DNA of 64,000 nt from Embiotoca jacksoni (GCA_022577435.1 JAKOON010000018.1:9666096-9730095); one strand, 5' to 3'. Positions 11,791 through 23,925 are shown, counted from the first letter of the stretch. Made by a program: numbers and translations. The notes: generated from the letters alone by a model not told the origin.

Positions 11791-12555
11791 CACAGGTGCA
11801 TGTTTGTATACTGTCGACCGTATGTCTCTTTGTGCCTCTACTGTACATGCAGCCACTCAGAAGGAGATAATGTAGACCAATGTGTTGAAAGAATGAATGC
11901 ATTCTTAATTAAAACATTTTTATTTATTTTTTTAAAGCAAACATAAAAGTCAGTTGATTTGTGTTTTTTCCTTTAAGGCATTTAGTTAACAAAGAACAAT
12001 TAATGTGAAAGTAGGATCAGTTTGAATCCAGAATTACAAGCAAGCCATAGTGAAGAGTGCAAAGGTCAGAGCCTTAAAAACAAAGATTATAACAGGAAGT
12101 GGTGTGAGAGCACGAGTCGGGTATGAAATTCGGTTTTATTTTAGGGAAAGGTAGTGAAGGGAGATGGGTTTCTGAAAATACAGTTCAAGGATTTGTGACA
12201 AAGATTTGGTCTAAATTGCAACATGTAACTTCAAATGGAGTTTGGCTCATAAAAAATGGGAGCTAGCTAGATGGAAAGAGACATGGTTGAGATTTTAAAG
12301 AGTAGAAATGCCTTCTAAATATACATATTTATGATTCCTTTTTTGCTCCAAATAACACTTGTATTCAGGAGCTTTTATTCAGTTTGCTGGGGCAAATGCA
12401 GTGAATGCAACCCTGCAAGTACATCAGAGCTTTTTCTGAACAGTTTACACAGAATTATGTGATGTCTCATGTTAACAAAACATCATGGGGTACATTTCCA
12501 TGACAGCATTGTAGCATAATGTGTGTCAACATAGTCAGTTTGTCTGGAGAAAAAG
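11791..12555. other. AT-rich unique sequence
   Basis: No gene, repeat family or palindrome of note. Ends at an A-rich run (about 12550-12575) that leads into the pyrimidine tract. Confidence 0.4.
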
Positions 12556-12589
12556 GAAAAAAAAAAAAAAAAAAAGCCTGCAGGCCTCT

Positions 12590-12960
12590 TACATTTTCTC
12601 CCTCTCCACCTTTCAATTTCTGCCCCCCCCCCTTCCCCCCCTCCCCTCCACCTCACCCCTCGATCCTCTTCGCCATCCCTCCCCCTTCTCCCTCCACCCC
12701 TGCCCAGGCCCCTCCTCCTCCATACCCCCAGGGTGTCCTGAGACCCTTCATTACTGTCGCCATGGTAACACCTCAACCATTTGACAGTGGTCCTGGACAC
12801 TCCTCCCCACCCACCCATCTTCTTTTCCTGACTCCTTCTCTCCTTCTGTCCTCATCTTCCTCCCCTCCTTTCCCTTCAAGGCCCCCTCCTGCTCCCCCTC
12901 CCCTTTCCGAAGTCCCTCCTGTTCCTCTCAAAACATGGCTTCCGGACAAAAATCACCAAA
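12590..12960. repeat. Long pyrimidine-rich tract
   Basis: About 370 bases, mostly C and T, with C runs of 10 (12623-12632), 7 (12635-12641) and 4. On the minus strand this is a G/A tract with quadruplex- and triplex-forming composition. It produces a 161-codon proline/serine-rich frame with no domain, which I reject as coding. Confidence 0.8.
12756..12769. promoter_or_regulatory. RFX X-box-like site
   Basis: GTCGCCATGGTAAC is two near-palindromic half-sites around AT and closely fits the RFX-family X-box consensus (GTTGCC AT GGCAAC type). It lies in a short non-pyrimidine island inside the tract. Binding is inferred. Confidence 0.5.
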
Positions 12961-13149
12961 TCACAGCGGCAAGTGGGGCATATGATGATGGGACGACCCC
13001 CTGAGGTTTTCCTCTCTCCCAAAACCACTCCTTAAATGGCTGCAGAAATCATAATGTCCTAACACTTTGAAGTCAAGTCTCAATTCCACTCTTCACTTTC
13101 TCCGTCCGTCTGTCCGTCTGCCCATCTGTCTGTTTCCCTGTTTCTTACA

Positions 13150-13627
<478 letters not shown>

Positions 13628-13712
13628 TACACACACACACACACACACACGCACACACGCACGCACACACGCACACACACACACACACGCACACACGCAC
13701 ACACACACACAC
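13628..13712. repeat. (CA)n with interspersed CG units
   Basis: CA array in which GCAC units recur at irregular intervals, ending ACACTCCC. Alternating purine-pyrimidine throughout. Confidence 0.96.
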
Positions 13713-13872
13713 TCCCATTTGGTCAGATCAGTTCTCCCTGGCCACCTCTGTGCTTTGTAGCAATGTTTTAATCATGATCGGGCTTGTTTGTAATTATAAA
13801 CACTCTGAGATGCCCATATCAAAGAGCTTCATAGAATTCAGGCCTATGGGTATCCTTAGTTGCTTTTGAAAA
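13713..13872. other. Candidate conserved non-coding element
   Basis: TTTTAATCATGATCGGG and TTTGTAATTATAAACAC lie within 60 bases, with TATCAAAG nearby. This is homeodomain and TCF-like content without repeats. Confidence 0.35.
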
Positions 13873-13933
13873 ATGCACACAGACACACACACATACACAC
13901 ACACACACACCAACAAACACATGCACACACACT
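13873..13933. repeat. Imperfect (CA)n microsatellite
   Basis: CA units broken by GA, TA and CAA interruptions, indicating an older array than its neighbours. Confidence 0.9.
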
Positions 13934-14400
13934 TAAACACTTCACTTCAAAAGCAGACCCTTCTTTCTGAGATGTCTGCACGGCTTTTGCATACACCTTG
14001 AAGGCCTTTAGCCCACAGCCCCAAGGTCAACACAAGTTGTTTGTGCATGTCGTGTCGAGCCGTCCCTTGGGCTCAGCTGCTTCAGAGGCCAGACCCCGCT
14101 TTTCTTTTTTTTTTTTACACCGCAAATGCCCATCCTTCAAAGTCAACCCCCAACATCTGAGAGAAACAAGACTTTGAAAGCTAAAGTTAGAATCAGCGGA
14201 AATTAACAGACTTCATTTTAAACAAACAAGGTTCTGGTTTTTTAATGGAAAGTTGGCAACTTGTAGGTTAAGTACTGTGTGTTTCACAGGGATCTCTTGC
14301 AGTGGAGCCTTATTACCAGCTGAGATAATCTTTAATCCCGCTGTTGACTCGCTCAGAGATGGAGAAAAATGGGTTGTCCACTGTAATGATGTTTATCACC
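13934..14400. other. Possible continuation of the 13.1-14.4 kb regulatory block
   Basis: Balanced sequence with CCTTGAAGG, AAGGTCAACAC (nuclear-receptor-like half-site) and a T run near 14105. No gene visible. Confidence 0.25.
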
Positions 14401-17400
14401 AAACTCATCAGATTGAATGCTGAGCTAAATTTAACATCTTTATGTTAGGATGCAGATATTAATCTTCAATCCAAATAATAAGCACAAATATTATCATCTT
14501 TTACTTCCCAGACTTAACTGCAGTTATTTTGAAATCATTCAAAATAATTGCAGTGCACCAGAGATCACACTTGAATCAAGCAAATAAAATCAAGTGCATA
14601 AGTGGTAAATTGTCTTTTTGCCACCGTTCTCCTGAAGTCATCATGTTGTATGATACCCAAATAAACTTTCACTATTTGTGGTTGCCCCATCGTAGATTTA
14701 GAATAACCCTCTAAAGACAGCATTCAGTTTTGTTATTTTGCATAAATCGTATAGGCTTTTCATGGTTTCATGGTTACAAGACAAAGGCTGTGATTGTTGA
14801 ACCTTCCTGAAATTTCTTAGCCTAACCTTGATACTGTGGCAGTTTTGTGTATTTGTATGCCGAGGTGAATGCAGAGACAATACACATACTAAGAATATAA
14901 TGACGTAAAGGACATTGATTCAGAATTTGAAAGAATCCAAGAAAAATACCTGATGTTGCTGGGAAAGTTTATTGAAGTTTGGAAATGAGAGCATTTTATG
15001 AAGGCAGACTGCTGACGGCCATTTTATGAAACTTTCAGAGAACATGTTATTGACATGAAATGGATTGTGTGTGTGTGTGTGTGGATTATGCAACATCGGG
15101 CTGGAAACAGGAAGGTTTTGATAAGTGTGTGTGGTGTCGCGGGTGGGTGTTTAAGGGCAATAAAATTGACTCTTGCATAACCTGCATAAGAGTTATTGTG
15201 CTGCTCGTACTGAAATTACTCACTTATTTGATTCTTTGGCATTCAAGTGGCTTTTTTGTCATTTCAACCATATACAGACAGTAGTGGTACACAGTGAGAC
15301 ACATCAACTTTCCTACTGGGCCATAGAGCTAGAAAACAGAACAACATGTGACCACATGTAGTTTCATTATTGTATTTATATGAATAGAAGAACGGGGTTC
15401 CTATTGAAGGGGCCCCTAGATATGAACTGTTTGACCAATACATTTAAATAAAACATTTGGTAAGGCCCCTGGTTCAAGTTGAAGACCCGCATCTAACTTC
15501 AGCATGAATGATAAAACCGATGCCTTTGAAAACGACCTTGTACTTTCACTTTACTTTTTTCCCACTCTCTGTAAAGACCATGAAATGAAAGAAATATGTG
15601 TTGTTGTTGGGGCAAAGGAGTGCATGGTGTCTCCAGAGTCATTTTCATTCACAGATAAACACACGGCAGCATCGGTAAACAAGATTCACGGGGAAAGAGT
15701 GAGACACATTTGATAGTCATAAAGGATTTTTTCCCCTCAACGAGCAGAGATCAAATAAACTCTGTGTGTCTGAGGTGCCGCGTAGCCTCAAGCAGTGAAG
15801 CATAAATTTAGAACAAATCTTGTTTCTCTTACAAGGGTATTACTTTAATTTCTATGCTTGGGTAAAAAGGAAATGCGGGGGGCAAATTATGAAAAAAAAA
15901 AATATAGAAAAACACAGAAGGATGGAACATGTCTTCCATCTAACTTTCCTATACATCAGAAAATATGCTGTATCCTAGTTCAAGTTGTCACCTCATATAG
16001 CACCTGACCCCGTAGCTCCCTTCCAAAATCAGTTTTGTTTCAAAATGAAAAAGCAATTTTCCTTGGGTTTATAATCCTTAGTAATAGTCAACCATCATTT
16101 TTAATCTTTAGATGCATTTTAAATCCAAGCTGTAATGTCTTAACTCTCCGCCAAGGTCAAATATCTTAGCAAATAAGGCTTAAGCTTTGTTTTATATGAA
16201 AGAATTACATGATTAATACCAAAGAATTAATCACGTACTCTTCAGATCTCCCAGATTGGGTTTGTGCTAAAGGATTATGCTGTCCTACTTTTTCACATGA
16301 CATAAATTGACATGGAGGTTTGTTTAGCAAAGTACAGCTAAATACATTCTTTTTAACTCTTTAGATGCCTTGATTGCAACGTGCAGCATTCGGTGATATT
16401 GCAACTTCCAGGATAATATTTATCTGTTTCAAAGATTAATAACCTGTCATGTATATTTTTGCACATTGAATCCAAACATGTTTTGATAATTTCTCTGTCA
16501 CCCATATGTTGGTTTTTTTTTGTTCCAGTATGCTCACATTGGCATGGAAAGAGTAGTATCAAGTAAAGTGGAGCCCTTTTATGTTGGCAGGTTATGGCCA
16601 CATACTAAGGAGAAATGTTCCTAATGCCAAATACTTGTATATTTTAGAAGTAGGTTTGCACAAGTTTTACATTTAAAAACAGTCTTATTTATGAATAAGT
16701 AATGAACACCTTGTCACTTAAATCCATGTCTGGTAGAAAAATTCAAATGTGACTACTGTTTGAGAGGAAAGTTCAATGAAAATCAAGTTTTTAACCTTAT
16801 TATGTGTCCACATGGTGTTTTTTTTTTTTTTATGCTACAAGACATATGAGCAAAGTAAGAAGTCAACACCATGACAGAGCATTTCAACTTTGGAACTGCA
16901 GTAATAATGGCCTTAAAAACAGTTTCAGATGGACAGGGTTTCTTATGTCACAAACAAAAGGAACCAATCCCACCAATGGGGTGGGGCTTTCCTTATCTCC
17001 GAGTTGCCAGCTGAAGCTGCAGGCGAGTGATGGAGGTGTGGGTGGAGATAGAGGTGGGGACTATTTGCATATTCATATATTTGCACCTACTAATTAAAAC
17101 CCAAATGTAGTTGCATCTCAGCTCCTTTAAGGAATAAGGGGATTTTCATTTCTTTGGAAAAAAAAACAACTTTTTATATCTGTACATTTGATGGACAGAG
17201 ACGGGTTTTAATGGGTTCTTTCAATGCCATGCGAGGGACTTTAAGTAAATTGGTTTTAACATATTTTCTCATAAAAACAGCAACAAGTTCAAGGTTTAAT
17301 CAGACAACGCAAGCAGAATGTAGGTGCATTTTCTTTTTGTGTTTTGTACATTGGCACTGCAGAGCACAGAAAGGTTACGTTGCAGGAGTTAAGAAGAAAC

Positions 17401-17459
17401 ACCTGTTCACCTTATTATGGAAACAGGCCTGCTTTTAAAGATTGAAATGAGACACTTCC
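14401..17459. other. Unique AT-rich non-coding sequence
   Basis: Three kilobases without a tandem array longer than about 17 bases (short GT near 15066) or a recognised repeat family. An octamer ATTTGCAT (17063-17070) and TAATTA (17091) sit together near 17.06-17.1 kb. Frames of 60-97 codons are scattered on both strands with no motif. Confidence 0.4.
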
Positions 17460-18230
17460 ATTGACAAGAGAACAAATCCTGTCTGACTGATGATAAACTG
17501 GCAGACCATCAATGTGACTTTTAAAAGCAAATGACCACACTGAACACGTCATATGACCTTGTGTTTTATAACTCTCAAAAAACAATGGCACTTGACAACA
17601 AAGGAGTCCAATGAGTCACCTTGTTGTTCTCTCGACTCCTTGGAGTACAGTTTAGTGAAAGACCCACTCCCGGCATCCAAGACTGTCATGTTTTAGAGTT
17701 TCCTTTTAAGCGATGCCAGTAGGAGAAACTTCAGCGGCCATTCTCTTTACAGAATCAGTCATCATTTGAAACTCCAAACCCAAATCATCAGCTGCCACCT
17801 CATGTTTCTGTATTTACGACCACCCAGGAGGGCATCTCTTATTAATGCACACTTTTATAAACTGGACAGCAGTCTCACTCCTCCACCCCCTCCGGTATGT
17901 CCAAACAAACCGTGATTTATAATTCCTATGATTTATGATCTATCGGAGTGCTGGAGTACCGCCGTCTACTCAGCCATCCGTTTATACATGCACCCACTAC
18001 AGATAAAGTAAAACTAGATGTAGATGCATTGGATGATTTCATTCAAAACCTGCTCATGTGTTTATTATGCACAATAAATCTAAAACCACTTGGAGTGTCA
18101 AAGCAATCTGTTGCCTCTGCTACACTTTTATTGCTGGGCGAAATGATAAGTTGCTTTGTAAATTGCAGGGATAGCGACACATGCATATTAATGGTGATTT
18201 CGGATGTCTCTGTATTTTGATCAGTGCAAA
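17460..18230. other. Candidate conserved block
   Basis: Repeat-free for about 770 bases. It includes CCAATGAGTCACC (AP-1/MAF-like, about 17608-17619), GTGATTTATAATTCCTATG, and from 18050 a stretch with TTTATTATGCACAATAAATC and GCATATTAATGG. A 90-codon frame runs through it (17948-18220), but its protein has no recognised motif and I treat the frame as incidental. Confidence 0.35.
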
Positions 18231-18790
18231 ATGAATAATTACGAAATGTTTTGTGGCAAAAGTTGTATCAGTGTGGGCCATAGATATTTTACTTCAGGGA
18301 CAGAAACAGACAGATATATTTGAGTCGTTGTGGACAAGCCTGGTTTCGTATTTTTGTATGATTCACTCATGGTACGAACTAACTCATCTTATTTATTTAT
18401 TTTTTTATTTTTTTAAACATAAAACTTCTTTACAAAACACTCTGATGCTGCCCTCTTTTATTATTTTCATTTTACATTTTTATGAAACATCTGAAATGAA
18501 TTTCCCACTGTTGGTGTGAGTGCATGTGATTATCATATGAAAGGTTATATTTGACCCTCCGGAGTCAGTTGCATTTAGCATCCATTTTGAGTCGCTCCTC
18601 TTTTTGTTCTGGATCACCTTGGATATCACCTGGCTATGACTGAGAGTCTAATGAATGTTGATGTCTCTATATGTGACAGATATTACACAATAAAAATGTT
18701 TCAGTAAAACTCGCTATGTGGGGTAATTGGTCCTGTTTAAAAATGCATCAGGTTCGGTGTGGCAGCGTAGACACATGCGCATACACATTG
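18231..18790. other. AT-rich unique sequence
   Basis: Contains T-rich runs near 18390-18415 and no gene or repeat family. Confidence 0.4.
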
Positions 18791-18848
<58 letters not shown>

Positions 18849-18851
18849 ACA
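18791..18851. repeat. (CA)n microsatellite
   Basis: About 26 perfect units ending in a CATACACACA imperfection. Confidence 0.97.
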
Positions 18852-18889
18852 GTTGCACGCCAGGCACTTTTTGATCTGACCCGTCAAAA

Positions 18890-19075
18890 CTCATTAAGGC
18901 TTAAAACATATTTCCAACTGACACCCGAAGTCTCCATTAGAAAACCGCCAATTACCGCTGAAAGATATCCCCCCACCTGCTTGCGACATTTGCATATGAT
19001 TGGAGCGATCAGTTAAAATGAGAGCATTTTGGCGCTGCTCAAAAATTCACAGTACGCCGCCAGATCAAGGGAGGA
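18890..19075. other. Candidate conserved non-coding element
   Basis: Holds ATTTGCATATGATTGG (octamer at 18988 overlapping a Pbx-like TGATTGG), CCAATTACCGC and AGTTAAAATGAG. It is repeat-free and directly precedes a G-rich quadruplex-type tract. Confidence 0.4.
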
Positions 19076-19078
19076 GGA

Positions 19079-19104
19079 GGGAGAGAGGGGAGGGTGGGGG
19101 GGGG
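19079..19104 (+). other. G-quadruplex-type motif
   Basis: Four G runs (GGG, GGGG, GGG, G9) with loops of 5, 1 and 1 bases on the plus strand. Folding potential follows from the pattern; in vivo folding is not shown. Confidence 0.55.
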
Positions 19105-19829
19105 CATAGTAATGTGAAGTCAGCGCTTTAACTGCAGGTTTAAAAGTTGCTTGGACTGCGGGGGTGAGAGTGGGGTTACGTCCTCAAAATCGGTTGTTAC
19201 AGATACAAGTTGGACAGCAGTGCCCCATCTTTGCGCAGCTCCCAGCAATAGACTGTTTTGCCGGCGCAGAGTGGTTCTAAACATCTCTAATTTAAATACA
19301 TTTCAATACAAGGACAAGAAATAATGGGCACTGAACATGTAGCTCTCTTGTCGTGGGAGTAAAGGGTGCAAGCAGTGCAGTTTTGCGCAATTATGAATGT
19401 TTTAATGGCAAAGTTATGCTCCAATTTATTTATTTTTTTTGGTGTGGTTTAGGAACATGTGAGGTTTTGTCAGTGCGTGTGTGTGTGTGAAAGAAAGAGA
19501 ATGAGGAAGAGAGAGGGAGATTTTGAGTCTTTGCATCCTGGTTTTCAAGAAAAACAGCACTTATACCCATTACAATCAAGATCATTCATGTTCAACTTGT
19601 CCTCTCTGCGTCTCTGTCCTACTCTCTCCTCTTGATTCTTTTGTCTCTGTCTGTCAGTCTGATTGTCTGACCATTACGGCCTTGATAAAGTTGTCTGGAG
19701 ATGAGAAGTCAAGTCTTCAATCAGTGCAGAAGTAGGCCAATAGATGTGAATCCAAACATATGTCAATCAGGGACATAATCACCAAGCCTCTGGCTGAGGT
19801 GGGAACTGCAACAGTGGACCCTATGGATT

Positions 19830-19831
<2 letters not shown>
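19105..19831. other. Unique non-coding sequence
   Basis: Balanced sequence followed by GA-rich words near 19490-19520. No gene or repeat family recognised. Confidence 0.4.

Positions 19832-19888
<57 letters not shown>
19832..19888. repeat. (CA)28 microsatellite
   Basis: Perfect run of about 57 bases. Confidence 0.97.
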
Positions 19889-19890
<2 letters not shown>

Positions 19891-20683
19891 ATTCATATGT
19901 ATGTATTCACAAAAAGCATGCACACAGAGTCAATTAGGTTCAGAGAGCTTGGTGCTTAATGAAAGTTTCGTTACACCAGTTATATAAAAATACATACAGT
20001 CCTTGTTGCAAGTACTGTAGACTGATGTTGCATTGGATGTACGCCTTTAAGTAGGCGGTGGGCAGCAGTGGATTTCAGGTAAAGTGTATAACAGTCCTAC
20101 TGCTGCACACATTAGACTTTCACAGGCAAACGTTTCAAGAGAAGATGTCATGTTTCATGTTTTTTAAACGGCATATATGAATGGAGACCGTGTCATAACA
20201 TAACAAAAATATAGTGTGATTTCTGTGCCGGCAGCTGCCGTTTGGATATCGTGTGGACTGGGCTTAAATTGCACTGGATGAATGAATGTGAGAAAATTAA
20301 AATATAAATATAATAGGTTGAGATAATGTGAATTGGGTTATTACCCTCCTGTTGGAAAAAAAAAATGGTGATGACATTGATTGTAAGGTATGACGTGTTT
20401 TCTTTATATGCAACAGACATTAATGACTGTGCTGATGGCAGGACGATCATTATCACCATAATCATCATTGGTATAATCAGTACTGTTTTCAGTGGGAGAT
20501 TGCTTTGAGCCTCCTATTGGTTGTTCAGAGTGTGATAGGGAGATGGAGGGACACACACTCACACACACATACGCACACACACTGATAAACCCAGCGGCTC
20601 TAAACGAGGCTCTTCATTGTTTCCCATGTGATTAAAACCGAGTGCCGTTGAGTCTCTTATATTGTCATCAGCCTGCTTTTGTG

Positions 20684-20684
<1 letters not shown>
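19889..20684. other. Unique non-coding sequence
   Basis: AT-rich, with a 9-base A run near 20355 and a CA-rich patch near 20550-20580. Frames up to 91 codons lack motifs. Confidence 0.4.
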
Positions 20685-20720
<36 letters not shown>

Positions 20721-20742
20721 TGTGTGTGTGTGTGTGTGAGTG

Positions 20743-20776
<34 letters not shown>

Positions 20777-20777
20777 T
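20685..20777. repeat. (GT)n microsatellite with GAGTGA interruptions
   Basis: Three GT blocks separated by a GGG step and GAGTGAGTGTGAG. Total length about 93 bases. Confidence 0.97.
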
Positions 20778-20972
20778 TCTCCCTGCAGTGGCCCTGCTCT
20801 AAATGAATGTCAGCTTGCCTTAGTCCAAGCATGGGCCCCAATGCGGCCGATCGATACTTCATTAGGCCTGGATTGTCTTGTGTCCATGCAACCTTGAAGC
20901 TGTTCCTTAATTACCCCAGCATTAGGGCCCTGGACGGCGCTACAGAGAGGATGGCCAGACCCAACAAAGCAG
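20778..20972. other. Candidate conserved non-coding element
   Basis: Compact, GC-balanced and repeat-free: CTAAATGAATGTCAGC, GATCGATACTTCATTAGGCC, TTAATTACCCCAGCATTAGGGCCC. It is trapped between a GT array and a C16 run. Confidence 0.4.
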
Positions 20973-20988
20973 CCCCCCCCCCCCCCCC
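20973..20988. repeat. C16 homopolymer
   Basis: Sixteen consecutive C followed by a short ACACACAC run. Equivalent to G16 on the minus strand. Confidence 0.95.
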
Positions 20989-21181
20989 ACACACACACAA
21001 CCCCCACAACCTCCATCTCTCTACCCCTCCCACATCCCCTGCCTCTCTGCATCAGATGCAAAAATGCTCAGATATACGTACATACACACACTTAAAGGCT
21101 CACATGCACATACATGTACGCAAGTCTGCTTGTACTCATGTATGCATGTATGCTCCTTCCTTCTCTTGTTCCTTCTTCCTT

Positions 21182-21249
<68 letters not shown>
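21182..21249. repeat. (CA)n microsatellite
   Basis: About 34 perfect units. The preceding 100 bases contain CATACACAC, CATGTACG and TGTATGCATG words, probably older decay products. Confidence 0.97.
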
Positions 21250-21251
<2 letters not shown>

Positions 21252-21662
21252 TGAGGCAGAGATAGGGTGAATTGAGGGCAATGAGGGGTGCACAGAAACA
21301 ATCAGCAGTAGAAAGAGAAGAGTAGATGAATTGTATGTGTTCTTAATAATCACTGCAACTGATCAAGGATGGCAGAACATCACAGTTGAATTGTGTGATT
21401 TGAGTGTTTTGATCAGTTCAAAGAGGGTTTTGGTTTCAGTTGCCACGTGTCACCTTTATTTTCAGTTATGCAGTTTCACTGCCCGACTCAAAAGAACAAA
21501 CAGTAATTATCCAAACTATTTGATTTCCAGTGTTTATGGTGCAACTTAAATTACTAACCTCTTTTTCAGGATCTGAAGCAGACGGCGCATGAGATAAAAT
21601 GCTTAAATGTCACCAGGCTTGACATTTTGACCGTGCGTGTGTGTGTATGTATGTATGTATTC

Positions 21663-21669
<7 letters not shown>
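21250..21669. other. Unique non-coding sequence
   Basis: Nothing beyond a short (TATG)4 run near 21646. Confidence 0.4.

Positions 21670-21721
<52 letters not shown>
21670..21721. repeat. (TG)26 microsatellite
   Basis: Perfect run ending in TTTTTT. Confidence 0.97.
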
Positions 21722-21724
<3 letters not shown>

Positions 21725-21776
21725 TTGCGCTGAATGCCAGTCTAATCCTTTCCATTCACTGAGAACAGAGATTTCT

Positions 21777-21860
21777 GGGAGGAGGATGGAGTAGGGGGAG
21801 GGAGGGGGAAGGGGAGGGGTTGGAGAGGGAGGAGCGAGGAAAAGATGATGTGGAGACAAG
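21777..21860 (+). repeat. Purine-rich tract with strong quadruplex motif
   Basis: Almost all G and A. Within 21794-21819 five G runs (5, 3, 5, 4, 4) are separated by one or two bases. The tract also has mirror-like purine symmetry suited to triplex formation. Confidence 0.75.
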
Positions 21861-21922
21861 GAGGAGAAAACAAAACATAAATAAATCAAATTCCTTTCTT
21901 CTTGTGCGCTGAGTCAGAAATA

Positions 21923-21925
<3 letters not shown>

Positions 21926-21964
<39 letters not shown>
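21926..21964. repeat. T39 homopolymer
   Basis: Thirty-nine consecutive T, by far the longest mononucleotide run here. On the minus strand it is A39, but no retroposed body or target duplication is recognisable beside it, so origin by slippage is as likely. Confidence 0.95.
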
Positions 21965-21969
<5 letters not shown>

Positions 21970-22255
21970 GTTAGAAATACTGTACTGCTGTTAATGGCAG
22001 CAGGTAGAAAACTGAAGTAATATTTTGGGGGGAGCCAGGTAGGGTAAAGGTGTGTGAGAGGGAGGATGAAGAAAGATGAGAGGCAATAGAATGTGTTCAA
22101 ATAGATCATTACAATGAAAAGAGAAAGGAAGGGAGAGACAGGCAGACAACGAAGGAGGTAGAAGAGGAGCAAGTTGGGGAGCGGGGAGGGCGAGGGAACG
22201 GGTGAGATGTGGAAGAGGAGGCAGATGGGAGGGGAGGGGAGGGAGGAGGTGGGGT
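21965..22255 (+). repeat. Purine-rich tract
   Basis: G/A-dominated for most of 290 bases. Quadruplex-type G runs occur at 22176-22196 and again at 22227-22243 (GGG, GGGG, GGGG, GGG with single-A loops). Encodes a pyrimidine-strand 109-codon low-complexity frame that is not credible. Confidence 0.7.
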
Positions 22256-22690
22256 GCAGTCAAATGGCACTCATGACAAATGACATCCCCTGTCTCCCAG
22301 TCCCCTCTCCTCAGCACCATGATTTGTCATCTCCACTTCTGACATTTTTCATCGCACTATCAAATCACCCTGACAGAATGATATTTTCTAATTCTCCCAG
22401 CCTTGGAGCACGGCAAAAATAATGGCCTCCACATGCTATGCACACTCTTTCTCTGTTTCCCTACCCCTCTCTTTATTTTCCATCCTCTGTGTCGCATAAA
22501 CATCCGGTGATTCTTTAATAATGAAAATGCAGCAGCGCCAATACATTGTAGTCAGGACTTGACTGGAAGCAATCTGCTCCTCAGAGTCATTTGAGTTGTC
22601 TCATTTCAGAGGTGGCACGTGTTACTGTCGTTTTCAAACGGTATACCAGGGACTTTTTGGATTTGTTGGTTTGCATGTGGTGTGGAACAG
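22256..22690. other. Candidate conserved non-coding element
   Basis: ATGACAAAT (22273-22281) is exactly mirrored by ATTTGTCAT (22322-22330), an inverted pair with TGACA/TGTCA (Meis/TGIF-like) cores. Further on are CAAAAATAATGGCC and TTTAATAATGAAAATGC. No repeats until the A/T homopolymers near 22700-22750. Confidence 0.35.
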
Positions 22691-22864
22691 TACATATAAA
22701 AAAAAAAAAATATGGCTATTTTTTTTTTTTTATCCCCCAAAGAAAAAAAGTATTTTTCTCTTTTTGAATGAAGAAACTTAAGGGAAAGAAAACCATATCA
22801 CTTCCTCTAAGGGACTTATATCTGTAATCAGTTTCAAATTTTTCCTGTCTATATTTTCAGAAAT

Positions 22865-23230
22865 ACATTGAACGGAATGACGTTTGGTTTTTCAGTTGAT
22901 TTATGTGGTCTTCGTAGCGATAATCACCGCGGTAATCCTTTATCTTTTCCAGTACTAACAGAACTAAGACGAGTCCCCACCTGCTGAGCCTTTGATTTTC
23001 CAGCGTATCACCCTCCATTGTTTTATTGAATATTAATAAGGACAATGTCATATCTTCCATGACCCACCTTTCCCATAATCCAGGTCATGGCACCGCAAAT
23101 GAGTTTATGGCTAATTCCATCTCAGCAGGAGATCACTATCACTCTAGCCCAAAGGCATACAAAGAAATAGGGATCTCTTTAAGTCTTCGCGTGACTGCTG
23201 GCTTTGAATCTTTGTGATAACCAAACGTTC
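22865..23230. other. Candidate conserved non-coding element
   Basis: Repeat-free block with AATCACCGCGGTAATCC (central ACCGCGGT palindrome, about 22925), an inverted CATTGT/ACAATG pair around TTTTATTGAATATTAATAAGG (about 23016-23047), and TTTATGGCTAATTCC. Sox- and homeodomain-like content. Confidence 0.4.
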
Positions 23231-23925
23231 AGCACTTGGCAACATGCAGATCTACCGACTTCTTAAATGCTTTTTTTGAGGAAGATCAGTGTTCTTAAAA
23301 AGTTAAGGACATTGAACACAATATCATTTAAACTTAATGTTTTCAAGAAATTATACATTTCCCAACTTATAAAACAACGGCAAATTAACCTCAGCCACTT
23401 ATTGTCTGTCAGACAAGTTATTTTACTTGTTATTTTACTTAATTGTCTTTTTAACCACTTCCATTGTCAGTTGAAACATTATAAAAACAGAGCCTTTTGG
23501 AAACTAACATGTATCCATACATTTGATAATAAACGTTAACCCTGACCTTTTACAATTATACATATAATCAGAAGCCATTTACTAAAATACAATGCAAATA
23601 TTCAATAAAAAAAATTGGGGAGTGTTTTCTAAGGAACACATTTTAAGTAAGAAAGTGGACTTGACAGTTTAATAAGGTGGTTTGAATTAAAAATAAAAGC
23701 CTCTAAATCCTGGTTTTATTTTCTGTACTGTTTAGAGGTTCATACATTTTAGATATTGGAGAGTTGATCCAAGACTTGTCAAAGGTATGGTTCTGTTTAG
23801 TAATGATTCAAATGCAGCATATTTAATTGTCTTAGTCAGTTTGTGTGTAAGCAGTGTTTGTGCTAAGGTGTTTTTTTTCTTCTTTTTTTTTTCTTTTTTC
23901 TTTTTATGGCTTCTCCGTGTGTCTC
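23231..23925. other. AT-rich unique sequence
   Basis: Ends in a T-rich, C-interrupted run (about 23868-23906). No gene; a 90-codon frame at 23267 is AT-rich chance. Confidence 0.4.

Noticed and set aside
12519..13004. 161-codon proline-rich frame
   Set aside because: Direct product of the C/T tract; no signal peptide, domain or conserved motif.
17948..18220. 90-codon frame in a candidate conserved block
   Set aside because: Balanced composition but no family resemblance, and chance length.
21926..21964. T39 as the poly(A) tail of a minus-strand retrocopy
   Set aside because: No retroposed body or flanking target duplication is recognisable.
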